A DNA stretch of 38,346 nucleotides from Planctomycetota bacterium (lineage in GTDB: Bacteria; Planctomycetota; Phycisphaerae; WQYP01): positions 1 to 38,346 of the forward strand of contig JAJZJL010000033.1 of NCBI GenBank assembly GCA_021810145.1. The letters are read 5' to 3'. The notes beneath the pieces were generated by a model. That model was not told the origin of the DNA. It made no database searches and worked only from the letters and a program-made list of their open reading frames with translations. The position numbers and the translations under genes were made by a program. This document shows, in pieces, positions 10,024 through 18,499 of this stretch (its first letter is position 1; every line of letters starts with the position of its first letter).

Positions 10024-10059
10024 ATTGGTTTGCGGTTTTCTGCGCAAAGTACCGCCGGG

Positions 10060-12318
10060 TTATCGATAGGTGGCGCGGTGCGGCGCGCGCGGGTCATAGA
10101 CAATCATGCACGCATCCTCAACTTGCCCGCTGCCGTGTTCGCCGATGGTGCGGATATGATTTTGTCCTTCTTTGAGTTCCGTTTCGGGCCACACAAATAC
10201 ACCGGTGTGGCCATGTTGTGTACCCAGTAACTGGCCATTGAGCAAGAGCTTCACGCGGGCGCAGTTGCTGTACACCTTTAAGACCGCGCGCTTATCCGGA
10301 CGACAGTTAAATCGTCGATCGGTGATATAGACGAACGGCTCTTTACTCCACTGGGCTTTATAAAAATAAAAGGCATCCTTGCGCGTTTTGCGATCGCGTG
10401 TCACAAGGCCTTTGTCATTTTTGCCGGGATGGTCGCCCTCGTGGCGGGATGACGAGGCAAAATCAAACATCACCCAGAGAAACGTGCCCCACAGCCATGG
10501 GCGATCTTTAATTGCGGCCCAGGCATGTTCATGCAGCAACGCCTGATATTCTTCGGGATGCCAATAAGCACCGGGGTTCGGTTGAACAACATGGGATTCA
10601 TGCTGGAAAATGCTGGCACCGGCACCATATTCGCTCATGCCGATACATCGGCCGGGAGCCTTGGCCTCCACAACTTTACGGATCCCGTCCAATATGCCGG
10701 GGAAGTCTGTCATTTTTCCGCCGTACCAGCCCGGATAGCGGTTAAATGCGATAATATCGGTGATATAGCCAATATGGTTGTATTGAGATTGATCGTCTGC
10801 GGCGGTGGTGGGGCGGGTGGGATCCAGCCGTCTGGCCTCAGCATTGATTTTTTGCACGAGGTGATAGCCAAGATTCTCCTGGCCATTATTTCCCAGTTCG
10901 TTAAACATACTCCAGAAGCAGATGGATGGGTGATTGAAATTTTGTTTGATCAGTTCGCGCACCTGCCGGACCTGATTGTTGTCAAATTCTTGATTATGCG
11001 CCACACCGTTGACCAGACCGTCTTCCGCCCAGACCACAATGCCAAGTTTGTCCGCCGCATCGTACGATGCCTGCGCGTGCTGGTAATGTGCCATGCGCAC
11101 GCACGTGGCGCCAATTTCATAAATAATGTCCAGATCCTGGCGATAATCCGCGTCGCTAACCGCTCGCCCCTTGTTCGGTCGGTCCTCATGAGTGCAAACG
11201 CCCCGCAAAGGATAGGATCGGCCATTGAGAAAAAATCCCTGATCCGGATCGATATGAAAAAAGCGGAGCCCCAACGGTTGGGTAACGGCATCGCAACGGC
11301 GTTTGTCATCAAATATTTCCACGGTCATCTGATAGAGATACGGGTCCTCCCGGCCATTCCACAGATGGGGCTTGGGCAATTCGATATGGTGCACACATGC
11401 GGCCGTTTGACCTGCCGCCACAATCTGCGCTGTGGAAGCGGTCAATAGGATTTTCCCGGTATGATCGGAAATGCTGTATCCAACGCCTGCGGTCTTTTCC
11501 TCAGATGATGCATTGCGCACCAGAGCCGTAACTTCCAGTTCCGCTTTTTCCGGTGTGACTTTCACCTGCTTGATATAAACGCCGGGACCTCCGTCATCCA
11601 GCGGACTGATACTCAGTGCGTCCAGCACCAGCAGCCGGACATGACGGTACAGTCCTCCGTCGAGATTAAAATCTCCGTTCAGCGGTGCGATATGATCGTT
11701 GTACGCATTATCCACGCGCACGGCAACAGCATTGCGCCCGCTGCGATGAATAAAGGCGGTAATATCCACACAAAAACCCGCAAACAGGCCAATGTGTTCA
11801 CCGGCCGGGTGGCCATTGCAATACACTTCGGTGGTGATTCCAGCGCCTTCAAAATAGAGAAAAATCTGCTTCTCGGGATCTCGTGCAAGCTGGGGAAGTT
11901 CAAGTTCCTTGCGGTACCAGGCTGGTCCGCGGTAATACGGCGCTCCGGTCTGCGCGTCCAAACCGTTGTAGGTATGGGGCAATTCCACCGTGGTCCAGGC
12001 GCTATCGTTTATATTGGGATCTTCTGCTCCGGGAAATCCCTGCTTGAGAAATTTCCAGGCCTGATCGATGCGCATATCCAGTCGGGGTGAATTTGATTTT
12101 CCGATAGAGCCCGCCCATGCGGAACGACCGGAATCGTTGGCGTTGGATTCACTGCACCCGGCCAGTGCGCCGGCGGCAATCATGGCCAAAGCGCCAAATT
12201 TAATGACATCTCGGCGCGACGACAGCGGTGTTTCGGTGGATGGCGTTTGCGGCGCTGCAGATTCAAAATGTTCAGTGTGGACGCTGCTTGTCAATGCCAA
12301 TGCTGAAGGCTCGCACAT
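10060..12318 (-). CDS. GH2 family glycoside hydrolase, Tat-exported lipoprotein
   Basis: A 752-residue beta-galactosidase/beta-glucuronidase-type enzyme. The N-terminus has a twin-arginine motif SRRDVIKF (residues 34-41), a hydrophobic stretch and a lipobox ALAGC (Cys55), predicting Tat export and lipid anchoring. Next come a sugar-binding jelly roll (from about 90, with PHTYNGLD and YRGPAWYRKEL), an Ig-like domain and a TIM barrel. The barrel carries the acid/base glutamate in FNELGN (E474) and the nucleophile in MSEYGAG (E563). A further beta domain ends the protein. The ATG at 12318 is preceded by AAAGGCGG. The 33-residue region ahead of the Tat motif is long, so a later start is possible. 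Substrate (galactoside, glucuronide or other) cannot be fixed. It probably acts with other surface glycosidases such as the GH35-like protein at the left edge. Confidence 0.87.
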   Translation of the reverse strand: MCEPSALALTSSVHTEHFESAAPQTPSTETPLSSRRDVIKFGALAMIAAGALAGCSESNANDSGRSAWAGSIGKSNSPRLDMRIDQAWKFLKQGFPGAEDPNINDSAWTTVELPHTYNGLDAQTGAPYYRGPAWYRKELELPQLARDPEKQIFLYFEGAGITTEVYCNGHPAGEHIGLFAGFCVDITAFIHRSGRNAVAVRVDNAYNDHIAPLNGDFNLDGGLYRHVRLLVLDALSISPLDDGGPGVYIKQVKVTPEKAELEVTALVRNASSEEKTAGVGYSISDHTGKILLTASTAQIVAAGQTAACVHHIELPKPHLWNGREDPYLYQMTVEIFDDKRRCDAVTQPLGLRFFHIDPDQGFFLNGRSYPLRGVCTHEDRPNKGRAVSDADYRQDLDIIYEIGATCVRMAHYQHAQASYDAADKLGIVVWAEDGLVNGVAHNQEFDNNQVRQVRELIKQNFNHPSICFWSMFNELGNNGQENLGYHLVQKINAEARRLDPTRPTTAADDQSQYNHIGYITDIIAFNRYPGWYGGKMTDFPGILDGIRKVVEAKAPGRCIGMSEYGAGASIFQHESHVVQPNPGAYWHPEEYQALLHEHAWAAIKDRPWLWGTFLWVMFDFASSSRHEGDHPGKNDKGLVTRDRKTRKDAFYFYKAQWSKEPFVYITDRRFNCRPDKRAVLKVYSNCARVKLLLNGQLLGTQHGHTGVFVWPETELKEGQNHIRTIGEHGSGQVEDACMIVYDPRAPHRATYR

Positions 12319-12448
12319 TTTTCCGCCTTTCGTAGAAGACCCTCGTGAACGATTCGATGATAATCGGCGTTGACGGATTCTTCAATGAATCGCCAAATCG
12401 GATCAACGGCGCAGGGGGCAAATAATGGTACGCACACAGCGAAAAAAA

Positions 12449-12925
12449 TTACCGCGCGGTCGTGCGGGCTTTACGCTTGGGAAGTTTGGGCGGCGGTTCG
12501 CATAAGGCCAACGGTCGATGTTTGGATTTGGATTCCATGAGGTCCGCAATGGTCGAGTTGCGCAAGATTTTCTCGATGCCGCCAATGGCCTGATCCAGTC
12601 TGGTGTGCAACGGGCAAAGTTGCTTGCCGTGCGCCAGCAGGGCCAGCGGACAGCTTTCAATGCGGCGAATGGGATCAACCGCCTGCACAACGTCAAAAAG
12701 CGTTAAGGTGTGCGGATCGCGAGCCAGTACGGTTCCGCCATGTAAGCCGCGCTGGGATTTGACCATGCCGGCGCGCGAAAGCGTTTGCAGCACTTTGGCC
12801 AAATATCCTTGTGGCACCAATGTACCGGCGGCGATGATCCGGTTGGTGGCCGGCTCGCCATTGCATCCGGCCAGATACACAATCACTCGCAGGGCATATT
12901 CACTGGTTTGAGAAAACATAAACAC
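12449..12925 (-). CDS. Rrf2 family transcriptional regulator
   Basis: A 158-residue winged-helix regulator. The N-terminus MFMFSQTSEYALRVIVYLAG and the wing RGLHGGTVLARDP are typical of Rrf2. The effector region has SCPLALLAHGKQLCPLH with Cys92 and Cys104. IscR/NsrR-type [2Fe-2S] members normally show three cysteines here; the middle one is absent, so cluster binding is uncertain. The tail is basic and low-complexity. An AGGTG Shine-Dalgarno lies just upstream of ATG 12925; ATG 12919 is an alternative. It is divergent from cydAB, with about 140 bp between start codons, suggesting control of the oxidase in response to redox, NO or iron-sulfur status. That role is inference from arrangement. 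Confidence 0.9.
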   Translation of the reverse strand: MFMFSQTSEYALRVIVYLAGCNGEPATNRIIAAGTLVPQGYLAKVLQTLSRAGMVKSQRGLHGGTVLARDPHTLTLFDVVQAVDPIRRIESCPLALLAHGKQLCPLHTRLDQAIGGIEKILRNSTIADLMESKSKHRPLALCEPPPKLPKRKARTTAR

Positions 12926-12937
12926 CTAAAAATACAG

Positions 12938-12981
12938 CTTGATATTTAAATCTTGAAGTCCGATTTTACTGCCGCTATACT
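12938..12981 (+). promoter_or_regulatory. cydAB promoter with possible Rrf2 operator
   Basis: TTGAAG (12953-12958), 17 bp, TATACT (12976-12981) is a well-spaced sigma-70-type promoter reading towards cydA. Just upstream and overlapping are two direct CTTGA repeats (12938-12942, 12952-12956) flanking an AT-rich core containing ATTTAAAT. This is a plausible site for the divergent Rrf2 regulator, but the operator is a guess. Confidence 0.55.
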
Positions 12982-13068
12982 ATTGGTCAAGGGTAAAACG
13001 GCGAAACCACGCATCATGTGGTATCGAAGTTCGTTCTGGCCAACATGCTGTGGGGCTGGGGAAAAACG

Positions 13069-14448
13069 ATGAACACACTTATGCTTTCGCGTATTCAATT
13101 TGGGTTAACCGTATCATTTCACTACCTGTTTCCGCTCTTAAGCATCGGTCTGGGCGTCATGATGGTGATCATGGAAGGGATGTATCTTAAAACCAGCGAT
13201 CAAAAGTGGGAGCGGATGGCACGATTCTGGACCGGTATATTCGCCCTGACCTTCGGCTTGGGCGTGGCGACCGGAATTGTCATGGAATTTGAATTCGGAA
13301 CCAACTGGGCCAACTATTCCAGATTTGTCGGTGATATTTTTGGAGCGCCGCTTGCGGCAGAGGGCATTTTTGCGTTCTTTCTGGAGTCGGGCTTTTTATC
13401 CATTCTCCTGTTCGGCTGGGATCGCGTGGGACGGAAAATGCATTTTTTCGCCACAGCCATGGTCTCGTTGGGTTCCATTTTCAGTGCCGTATGGATTAAC
13501 GTTGCCAATTCCTGGATGCAGACTCCGCTGGGCTTTCAACTGGTGAAAAACGCGCAGGGGAAAGTCGTTGGCGCGAAAATGACGAATTTCTGGCAGGTGG
13601 TGTTAAATCATTCCACCATTGATCGGCTGGAACATGTGCTGATCGGAGCCTTTTTGTCCGGCGCGTTTCTGGTGATCAGCGTTGCGGCGTGGTATCTGTT
13701 GAAAAACCGCCATCTTGAAATCGCCCGGTCATGCATGAAAATAGGGCTGATCGTTGCAATTGTCTGTTCCCTGCTGCAATTGCTTACCGGAGATTTTAAT
13801 GCCAGAATGATCGCCAAATACCAGCCTGCCAAGCTGGCGGCCTTTGAAGGAGCGTTTCCTGCGTCGGCTCCCGAGTCGCTGGGCATTGTGGGGTGGGTGG
13901 ATCAGGTTCGTCAGAAGGTTTACGGCCTGAAAATTCCCGGCATGTTAAGTTGGCTGCTTTATGGCAATACCAGTCGGCCGGTGGAAGGACTTGACGCGTT
14001 TCCCGCTAAAGACTGGCCACCGGTGAATCCGGTGTTTCAATCCTATCACGCCATGGTGGCTTTGGGAATGTTTTTGATTCTAATCAGTTTTCTGGCCACG
14101 TTTTTCTGGTGGCGGGGAACTTTATGGAACAAGCGATGGTTGTTGTGGATATTGGTCTTCTCCGTTGTTGCGCCGCTGGCCGCCAACGAACTGGGCTGGT
14201 TCTCCGCGGAAGTGGGGCGCCAGCCATGGATCGTCTACGGCATTTTGCGCACCAGCCAGGGGGTTTCGCCGGGATTGCCCGCCGGTGATGTGCTCACGAG
14301 CATCATCATGTTCGGCATTTTGTATGCCCTGCTTTTTGCGCTTTTTATATACATGCTGAATCGGAAAATTCAGCATGGTCCCGTTGATGCGCCGTTGCGT
14401 GTGCCCTCCGGGCAACCCTTGCCGCATCACGCCCGTATGGATGCCTGA
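13069..14448 (+). CDS. cydA: Cytochrome bd ubiquinol oxidase subunit I
   Basis: A 459-residue integral membrane subunit of the high-affinity quinol oxidase, carrying the hemes. It opens [20 protein letters not shown], containing the conserved heme-ligand His in SFHYLFP. It also shows the family signature [20 protein letters not shown] near the C-terminus (GRQPW). Length is below the ~520 of E. coli CydA, consistent with a short Q-loop. I choose ATG 13069 because it gives the family N-terminus; an in-frame GTG at 13018 would add 17 atypical residues. About nine membrane helices are apparent. cydB follows 51 bp downstream. With the divergent Rrf2 gene this suggests regulated microaerobic or NO/sulfide-resistant respiration. 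Confidence 0.94.
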   Translation: MNTLMLSRIQFGLTVSFHYLFPLLSIGLGVMMVIMEGMYLKTSDQKWERMARFWTGIFALTFGLGVATGIVMEFEFGTNWANYSRFVGDIFGAPLAAEGIFAFFLESGFLSILLFGWDRVGRKMHFFATAMVSLGSIFSAVWINVANSWMQTPLGFQLVKNAQGKVVGAKMTNFWQVVLNHSTIDRLEHVLIGAFLSGAFLVISVAAWYLLKNRHLEIARSCMKIGLIVAIVCSLLQLLTGDFNARMIAKYQPAKLAAFEGAFPASAPESLGIVGWVDQVRQKVYGLKIPGMLSWLLYGNTSRPVEGLDAFPAKDWPPVNPVFQSYHAMVALGMFLILISFLATFFWWRGTLWNKRWLLWILVFSVVAPLAANELGWFSAEVGRQPWIVYGILRTSQGVSPGLPAGDVLTSIIMFGILYALLFALFIYMLNRKIQHGPVDAPLRVPSGQPLPHHARMDA

Positions 14449-14499
14449 ACGCCTTGCGGTGAAACAGTTTTGTGTTGAGATTTGCGATTGGATTGGTTT

Positions 14500-15516
14500 A
14501 TGGCATTGCAAATAACATGGTTTATTCTGCTGGGCGTTCTGTTCGCCGGTTATGCCATTCTTGACGGTTTTGATTTTGGTGTGGGAATGCTGCATCTTCT
14601 GGTCAAAGATGACCAGGATCGCCGCATTCTGCTTAACAGCATCGGGCCGGTTTGGGATGGCAATGAGGTCTGGCTGGTAACCGGTGGGGGAGCCATGTTC
14701 GCCGCGTTCAAAGATATGTATGCCACCGTTTTTTCCGGTTTTTATCTGGTGTTCATGCTGCTGCTGATGGCGTTGATTTTTCGAGCCGTGTCCATTGAAT
14801 TTCGCAGCAAGGAACCCATGCTCTGGTGGCGGAAGCTCTGGGACGGATGTTTTTTTGCGGGCAGTCTGCTGGCTGCGTTGCTGCTGGGCGCTTTTGTGGG
14901 CAACATTGCGCGCGGTGTGCCGTTGACGCCCTCCGGCACTTTTGCCGGCAATATCCTGACACTGTTGAATCCCTATGCACTGATGGTGGCTGTTACAACC
15001 GTCGCTTTGTTTATGATGCATGGCTCAATTTATCTGGTCATGAAGACCCAGGGAGCTTTACATGATCGCGTGCGGTACTGGGTGAACAATACCATTATCT
15101 TTTTCATTATCTGCGCCGTTTCCACCACCATGGTTACGCTGATTTATTTTCCAAGATTAACCGATCCCTTTCGTCAAAATCCGGCACTTTTTATTGTGCC
15201 TTTGCTGATGATGCTGGCTATTGCGAATGTTCCGCGTGAAATATCCCGCAAAAAAGATTTTCTGGCTTTTATATCCAGTTCGGCGGCCATTGCGCTGCTG
15301 CTGGCAACGCTGTCGATTGGCCTGTTTCCAAACCTGCTGTACGCCACGAACAAGCCAGCGTACAGCTTGACCATTTATTCCGCATCGTCCTCCCAATACA
15401 CCCTGGGCATTATGCTTATTATTGCCATTATCGGCATGCCCATCGTGATCGGGTACACCACCTATGTATATTGGATTTTCCGCCATAAGACCGCTCTTGA
15501 TGAGCACAGTTACTGA
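14500..15516 (+). CDS. cydB: Cytochrome bd ubiquinol oxidase subunit II
   Basis: A 338-residue membrane partner of CydA. The N-terminus MALQITWFILLGVLFAGYAILDGFDFGVG is the CydB signature, followed by NSIGPVWDGNEVWLVTGGGAMFAAF. Seven to nine hydrophobic helices are visible and the end (DEHSY) is family-like. I use ATG 14500; an in-frame TTG at 14482 would add six residues and neither has a clear Shine-Dalgarno. No CydX-like small hydrophobic peptide is evident immediately downstream, and cydDC is not in the window. Confidence 0.94.
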   Translation: MALQITWFILLGVLFAGYAILDGFDFGVGMLHLLVKDDQDRRILLNSIGPVWDGNEVWLVTGGGAMFAAFKDMYATVFSGFYLVFMLLLMALIFRAVSIEFRSKEPMLWWRKLWDGCFFAGSLLAALLLGAFVGNIARGVPLTPSGTFAGNILTLLNPYALMVAVTTVALFMMHGSIYLVMKTQGALHDRVRYWVNNTIIFFIICAVSTTMVTLIYFPRLTDPFRQNPALFIVPLLMMLAIANVPREISRKKDFLAFISSSAAIALLLATLSIGLFPNLLYATNKPAYSLTIYSASSSQYTLGIMLIIAIIGMPIVIGYTTYVYWIFRHKTALDEHSY

Positions 15517-15959
15517 AGAATCTGCGGCTGTTTGTGCCGCGCGGGCACTTTGTTCACAGGCTTATTCCCGTGCAGCGGTATGCCAATTGGTCCTTGCCAT
15601 GCCCGCCGACCGAACATGCGTTTGTGCGGCAAGTCCCGCCGCGTTGGCTTGAAAATGCGGGGCTTTTGCGAGCGGTCAAATCATTTCATGGCCCGCACCT
15701 GCTGCGCAGATTCCCATGATATTCGCCTTGCGGAATGGACTGGCCGGAGGCTTTTGGCCGGGCCCCGACGCATCACCGGAAATGTCGGAATTAGTATTCA
15801 ATTTCGCCGTAAATTGCCGAAGTTAAAGGTAGTATTTCGTGCTTGATTTATGCGTCTTGGAGGCTAATAATGCAATAGGGGCAGATGATGGGAGCAGTGA
15901 ATGGCAGCCGCGTGACTGCCGGCTTGATTTAGAGGCTTCTTTGTTACAGGAGGTTTATC
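15517..15959. other. Intergenic region after cydB; one weak short frame
   Basis: About 440 bp. A GTG-initiated frame at 15534-15719 (61 codons) has a third-position base bias like its neighbours and starts just after cydB, but it has no membrane helix and I recognise no family, so I do not call it. The 10-base string GCTTGATTTA occurs twice, at 15841-15850 and 15922-15931, the first at the start of the candidate promoter below. No terminator hairpin with a T-run was seen after cydB. Confidence 0.4.
15843..15871 (+). promoter_or_regulatory. Candidate promoter for the ElaB/YqjE-like operon
   Basis: TTGATT (15843-15848) and AATAAT (15866-15871) are separated by 17 bp, about 90 bp before the start of the next gene. 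Moderate consensus match only. Confidence 0.3.
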
Positions 15960-16289
15960 ATGACTGATACACTTACAACCACACAGAACAATGATGGAAC
16001 CAGTACAAACACTCATCATGTTGAGGAACTCCGTCGGAAATACACCATCGCAAAATCGGCGGTGGCTGACTTGGCTGGCGAAGTCAGCAAGACGGCCAAG
16101 GATCAGGTCGGCGATTTAAAATCACATGCTTCCGATTGGGTCCATGATAAGGCCGATCTGCTGAGGGAACAGGCGGCGGATTCGCAGGCTGCGATGATCA
16201 CCATGGTCCGACGTAATCCGGTGAAGGCCGTGGCGATTGCGGCAGGAGTCGGGTTGGTGCTGGGCTTGCTGATCCGCCGCAGAGATTAA
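15960..16289 (+). CDS. ElaB/YqjD (DUF883)-like membrane-anchored protein
   Basis: A 109-residue protein with a hydrophilic helical body (residues ~20-80, rich in Lys/Asp/Ala) and one C-terminal membrane helix (~88-105). It ends VRRNPVKAVAIAAGVGLVLG followed by an Arg-rich tip, the hallmark of ElaB/YqjD proteins. E. coli YqjD and ElaB are tail-anchored inner-membrane proteins that associate with ribosomes in stationary phase. A perfect AGGAGG (15948-15953) sits 6 nt before the ATG, indicating strong translation. It heads a run with YqjE-like and YqjK-like genes, as in the enterobacterial yqjDEK order. Confidence 0.85.
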   Translation: MTDTLTTTQNNDGTSTNTHHVEELRRKYTIAKSAVADLAGEVSKTAKDQVGDLKSHASDWVHDKADLLREQAADSQAAMITMVRRNPVKAVAIAAGVGLVLGLLIRRRD

Positions 16290-16357
16290 TAGGCCTGAAA
16301 TACGGTATACTGCCATCAGCGATTGGTCGTGTCAGATGAAGTTACGGAGTTGCTTTC

Positions 16358-16774
16358 ATGGCTGAGAATACCGTTGACGAGAGCACAAATGATTCGGCGC
16401 AGCATTCGCGTCCGGGGGCCGGGAGATATTACAGCCAGCGCATTCTCCGCGCCATACTCGATGTCATAGAACTGGAAGTGCAGATCATTACGCTCCGGCT
16501 GCTGTCAGCAATGCGCGATGCGGTTGTTCGCGTGTGTATGGCGGTCGGAGCGATTATATTGGCGCTGGCGGGGACGGTATTTCTTGAAATTGCGATCTTC
16601 CGCGCGGTAGAGGAACTTTTACCGATCGACTGGGTGTTTCTGATTTTTGCGATTGTTCATCTGGTGTTTGCCGGAGGCTTGGTTTTTCTGGCCATCCGCC
16701 CCATGCCGTCCGAAGTTGCCAGCAAGTCGGATAATGCGGATGCAACGCACACAATCGGAGGCCGACAGAAATGA
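16358..16774 (+). CDS. YqjE-like (phage holin family / DUF1469) membrane protein
   Basis: A 138-residue protein with a helical N-terminal segment and two hydrophobic helices (about 58-81 and 91-114) separated by a short loop (EELLPIDW), the layout of the Actinobacteriophage-holin-like/YqjE family. These proteins sit in the inner membrane; their role is unknown and holin activity is not implied. GGAG at 16346-16349 precedes ATG 16358. Its end overlaps the next gene by 4 bp (ATGA at 16771), so the two are translationally coupled. Confidence 0.82.
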   Translation: MAENTVDESTNDSAQHSRPGAGRYYSQRILRAILDVIELEVQIITLRLLSAMRDAVVRVCMAVGAIILALAGTVFLEIAIFRAVEELLPIDWVFLIFAIVHLVFAGGLVFLAIRPMPSEVASKSDNADATHTIGGRQK

Positions 16775-17280
16775 GTATTGATGCGAAATTGGCGGAGCTG
16801 GAGCGCCGCCGTGATGCGCTGCTGCGGGAAATGGACGAGAACACAACGCATCTCGGTGAGTATATGAGGGAATGGTATTCGCCCGTTAATATCCTGCGCC
16901 GGCACGTTGGCTCCGCCATGGGTATTGCCGCCGCTCTCGGTACTCTGATTGCTGCGGCCAAAGTGCCGCGCGCAAGTTTGCTGCGATTGATCTGGACTCG
17001 GCTGCTGCATCACAAAGATAACAATTCCGGTGGAAATCCACCGTCTGATCCAAGCGGGGCGGTTGCATCTTCAACTGACTCAACTCCGACCACACATTCG
17101 ACCACGGAGTCACATGAGACGCGCCACCGTGGATTCGGAGATGTTGCTGAGCGGCTGGTCGCCAATATTGTTCTGGATGCGGCGCAGGCGGTTCCGTGGG
17201 GCAGCTTACTGAATCGTGTGCGGTTGAAGCTGCAGCATCGGGATGGGCAAACAGATCAAAAAGGCCCATCAGGCCACTGA
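16771..17280 (+). CDS. YqjK-like small protein, third gene of the ElaB/YqjE operon
   Basis: A 169-residue protein. The N-terminal ~35 residues are a charged helix (LAELERRRDALLREMDENT), as in YqjK/DUF3618-type partners of YqjE. A moderately hydrophobic segment (GSAMGIAAALGTLIAAAKV, ~47-65) follows, then a low-complexity Ser/Thr/Pro linker (~85-115) and a C-terminal amphipathic region. It starts within the yqjE-like stop (ATGA). No enzymatic motif is seen. The call rests mainly on position and helical character. Confidence 0.6.
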   Translation: MSIDAKLAELERRRDALLREMDENTTHLGEYMREWYSPVNILRRHVGSAMGIAAALGTLIAAAKVPRASLLRLIWTRLLHHKDNNSGGNPPSDPSGAVASSTDSTPTTHSTTESHETRHRGFGDVAERLVANIVLDAAQAVPWGSLLNRVRLKLQHRDGQTDQKGPSGH

Positions 17281-17378
17281 TAGCGAAATAATTTTGAGAA
17301 CTGGACATTGGAAGCGAGACAGCCGGGCCATAACCGTATAAAATCCCGATGTTGTATGCGTCAGGGTAAATTTCAGGC

Positions 17379-18431
17379 ATGAATGATAAGTTGCGAAACA
17401 CGATTGTTGGACTGACCATTATCGGGGCGTTGGTTCTTGTTACATGGGGGGCGTTTCTGCTGGGCCGCGTTCCGGGCTTCGGTCCCAATACTCCTTATAA
17501 TATCACTCTGTTGGCACCCACCGCTGACGGTTTGACATACGGTGATCTGGTAACGTTTAACGGCGTTACCGTCGGAACCGTTGCGAGCGTGTCACTGACA
17601 CCGGACATGCAATCGGCAAAGATTATCATCGGCATATATCGCACGATTCGCCTGCCGGCGAATACGGTGGCTCAAATTGGATCCAAAACCATTGGTGCGG
17701 CGTATGTGTCGTTATATCTGCCGGGGAAAGCCGACACTAAAATGCTGCCTGTGAACGGAAGTGCCACCATTCAAGCGAGTGTTGAGTCATCCAGCCTGAT
17801 TCCCAAATCGGTGGTGCAGGATTTTTCGGCATTGAAAACGCAGTTTGGCGTCCTTAGCGATAAATTGGACCGCGTAGCCGACGACCTGCATGTCCTGCTG
17901 AAACCCGTGGTTCTGACCAAAGCGCAGGCGGAAGGTGCTGAATCCAACTCTACCGATCTCAATAATATCAGCGCGCTGATTCAACGGTTGAATGTAACAA
18001 TTAATTCAATCAATGATCTGGTCAGCAATGGTAAGCTGCGTGGTGAAGTACATGAAATCCTCGGCAATGTGGCCGTATCCTCGGAAGAGCTCAAATCCAC
18101 ACTCAAGCAGTTATCCGGAACCATTGGCCGCTTTAACGGCGTTCTCGATAAAGCCGGTACAACCGCCACGGATATTGACGCGGTTGCCAGAACCGCGCAG
18201 CAAAAAATTGTTCTCATGAGTGTCAAGCTCACCCGCGTGCTGGAAAACGTTAACGCCATTACCGAATCCATTGCGCAGGGACATGGCACGGCGGGGCGGC
18301 TGGTGAAAGATCCCCGATTGTACAATTCCCTGCTGGTACTTACGCGACGGCTGAAGGGAACCGTTGACAGTCTGCACGGGTTGGTCAAACAGATTAAGGC
18401 TGAGGGGTTTGATGTGAAAGTCGGATTCTAA
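17379..18431 (+). CDS. MlaD/MCE-domain protein
   Basis: A 350-residue protein with one N-terminal membrane helix (about 8-28) and a single MCE/MlaD domain (about 38-125: APTADGLTYGDLVTFNGVTV and IGSKTIGAAYVSLYLPG). A long predicted helical region of about 220 residues follows. MCE proteins bind lipids in the periplasm and usually partner with an MlaE permease and MlaF ATPase for lipid transport between membranes. Neither partner is in this window, so this is an orphan copy. A weak start context (ttcaggc before ATG) is the only initiation signal. The gene lies 98 bp after the YqjK-like gene. Confidence 0.85.
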   Translation: MNDKLRNTIVGLTIIGALVLVTWGAFLLGRVPGFGPNTPYNITLLAPTADGLTYGDLVTFNGVTVGTVASVSLTPDMQSAKIIIGIYRTIRLPANTVAQIGSKTIGAAYVSLYLPGKADTKMLPVNGSATIQASVESSSLIPKSVVQDFSALKTQFGVLSDKLDRVADDLHVLLKPVVLTKAQAEGAESNSTDLNNISALIQRLNVTINSINDLVSNGKLRGEVHEILGNVAVSSEELKSTLKQLSGTIGRFNGVLDKAGTTATDIDAVARTAQQKIVLMSVKLTRVLENVNAITESIAQGHGTAGRLVKDPRLYNSLLVLTRRLKGTVDSLHGLVKQIKAEGFDVKVGF

Positions 18432-18499
18432 TTGTCGTTGACATTACAGCCCACGAAGAAAAATCTTGCGGCCCATTGATTTGCCGGGGAAGCGCCTGA

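Noticed and set aside
10525..11448. 307-codon frame opposite the GH2 gene
   Set aside because: The GH2 catalytic motifs on the other strand are intact; this is an antisense shadow.
14122..15021. 299-codon antisense frame across the cydA/cydB junction
   Set aside because: Spans two conserved genes; His/Gln-rich composition is typical of antisense reading of membrane proteins.
16358..16774. Prophage holin
   Set aside because: Despite the holin family name, neighbours are ElaB/YqjK-like genes and no phage gene is nearby.
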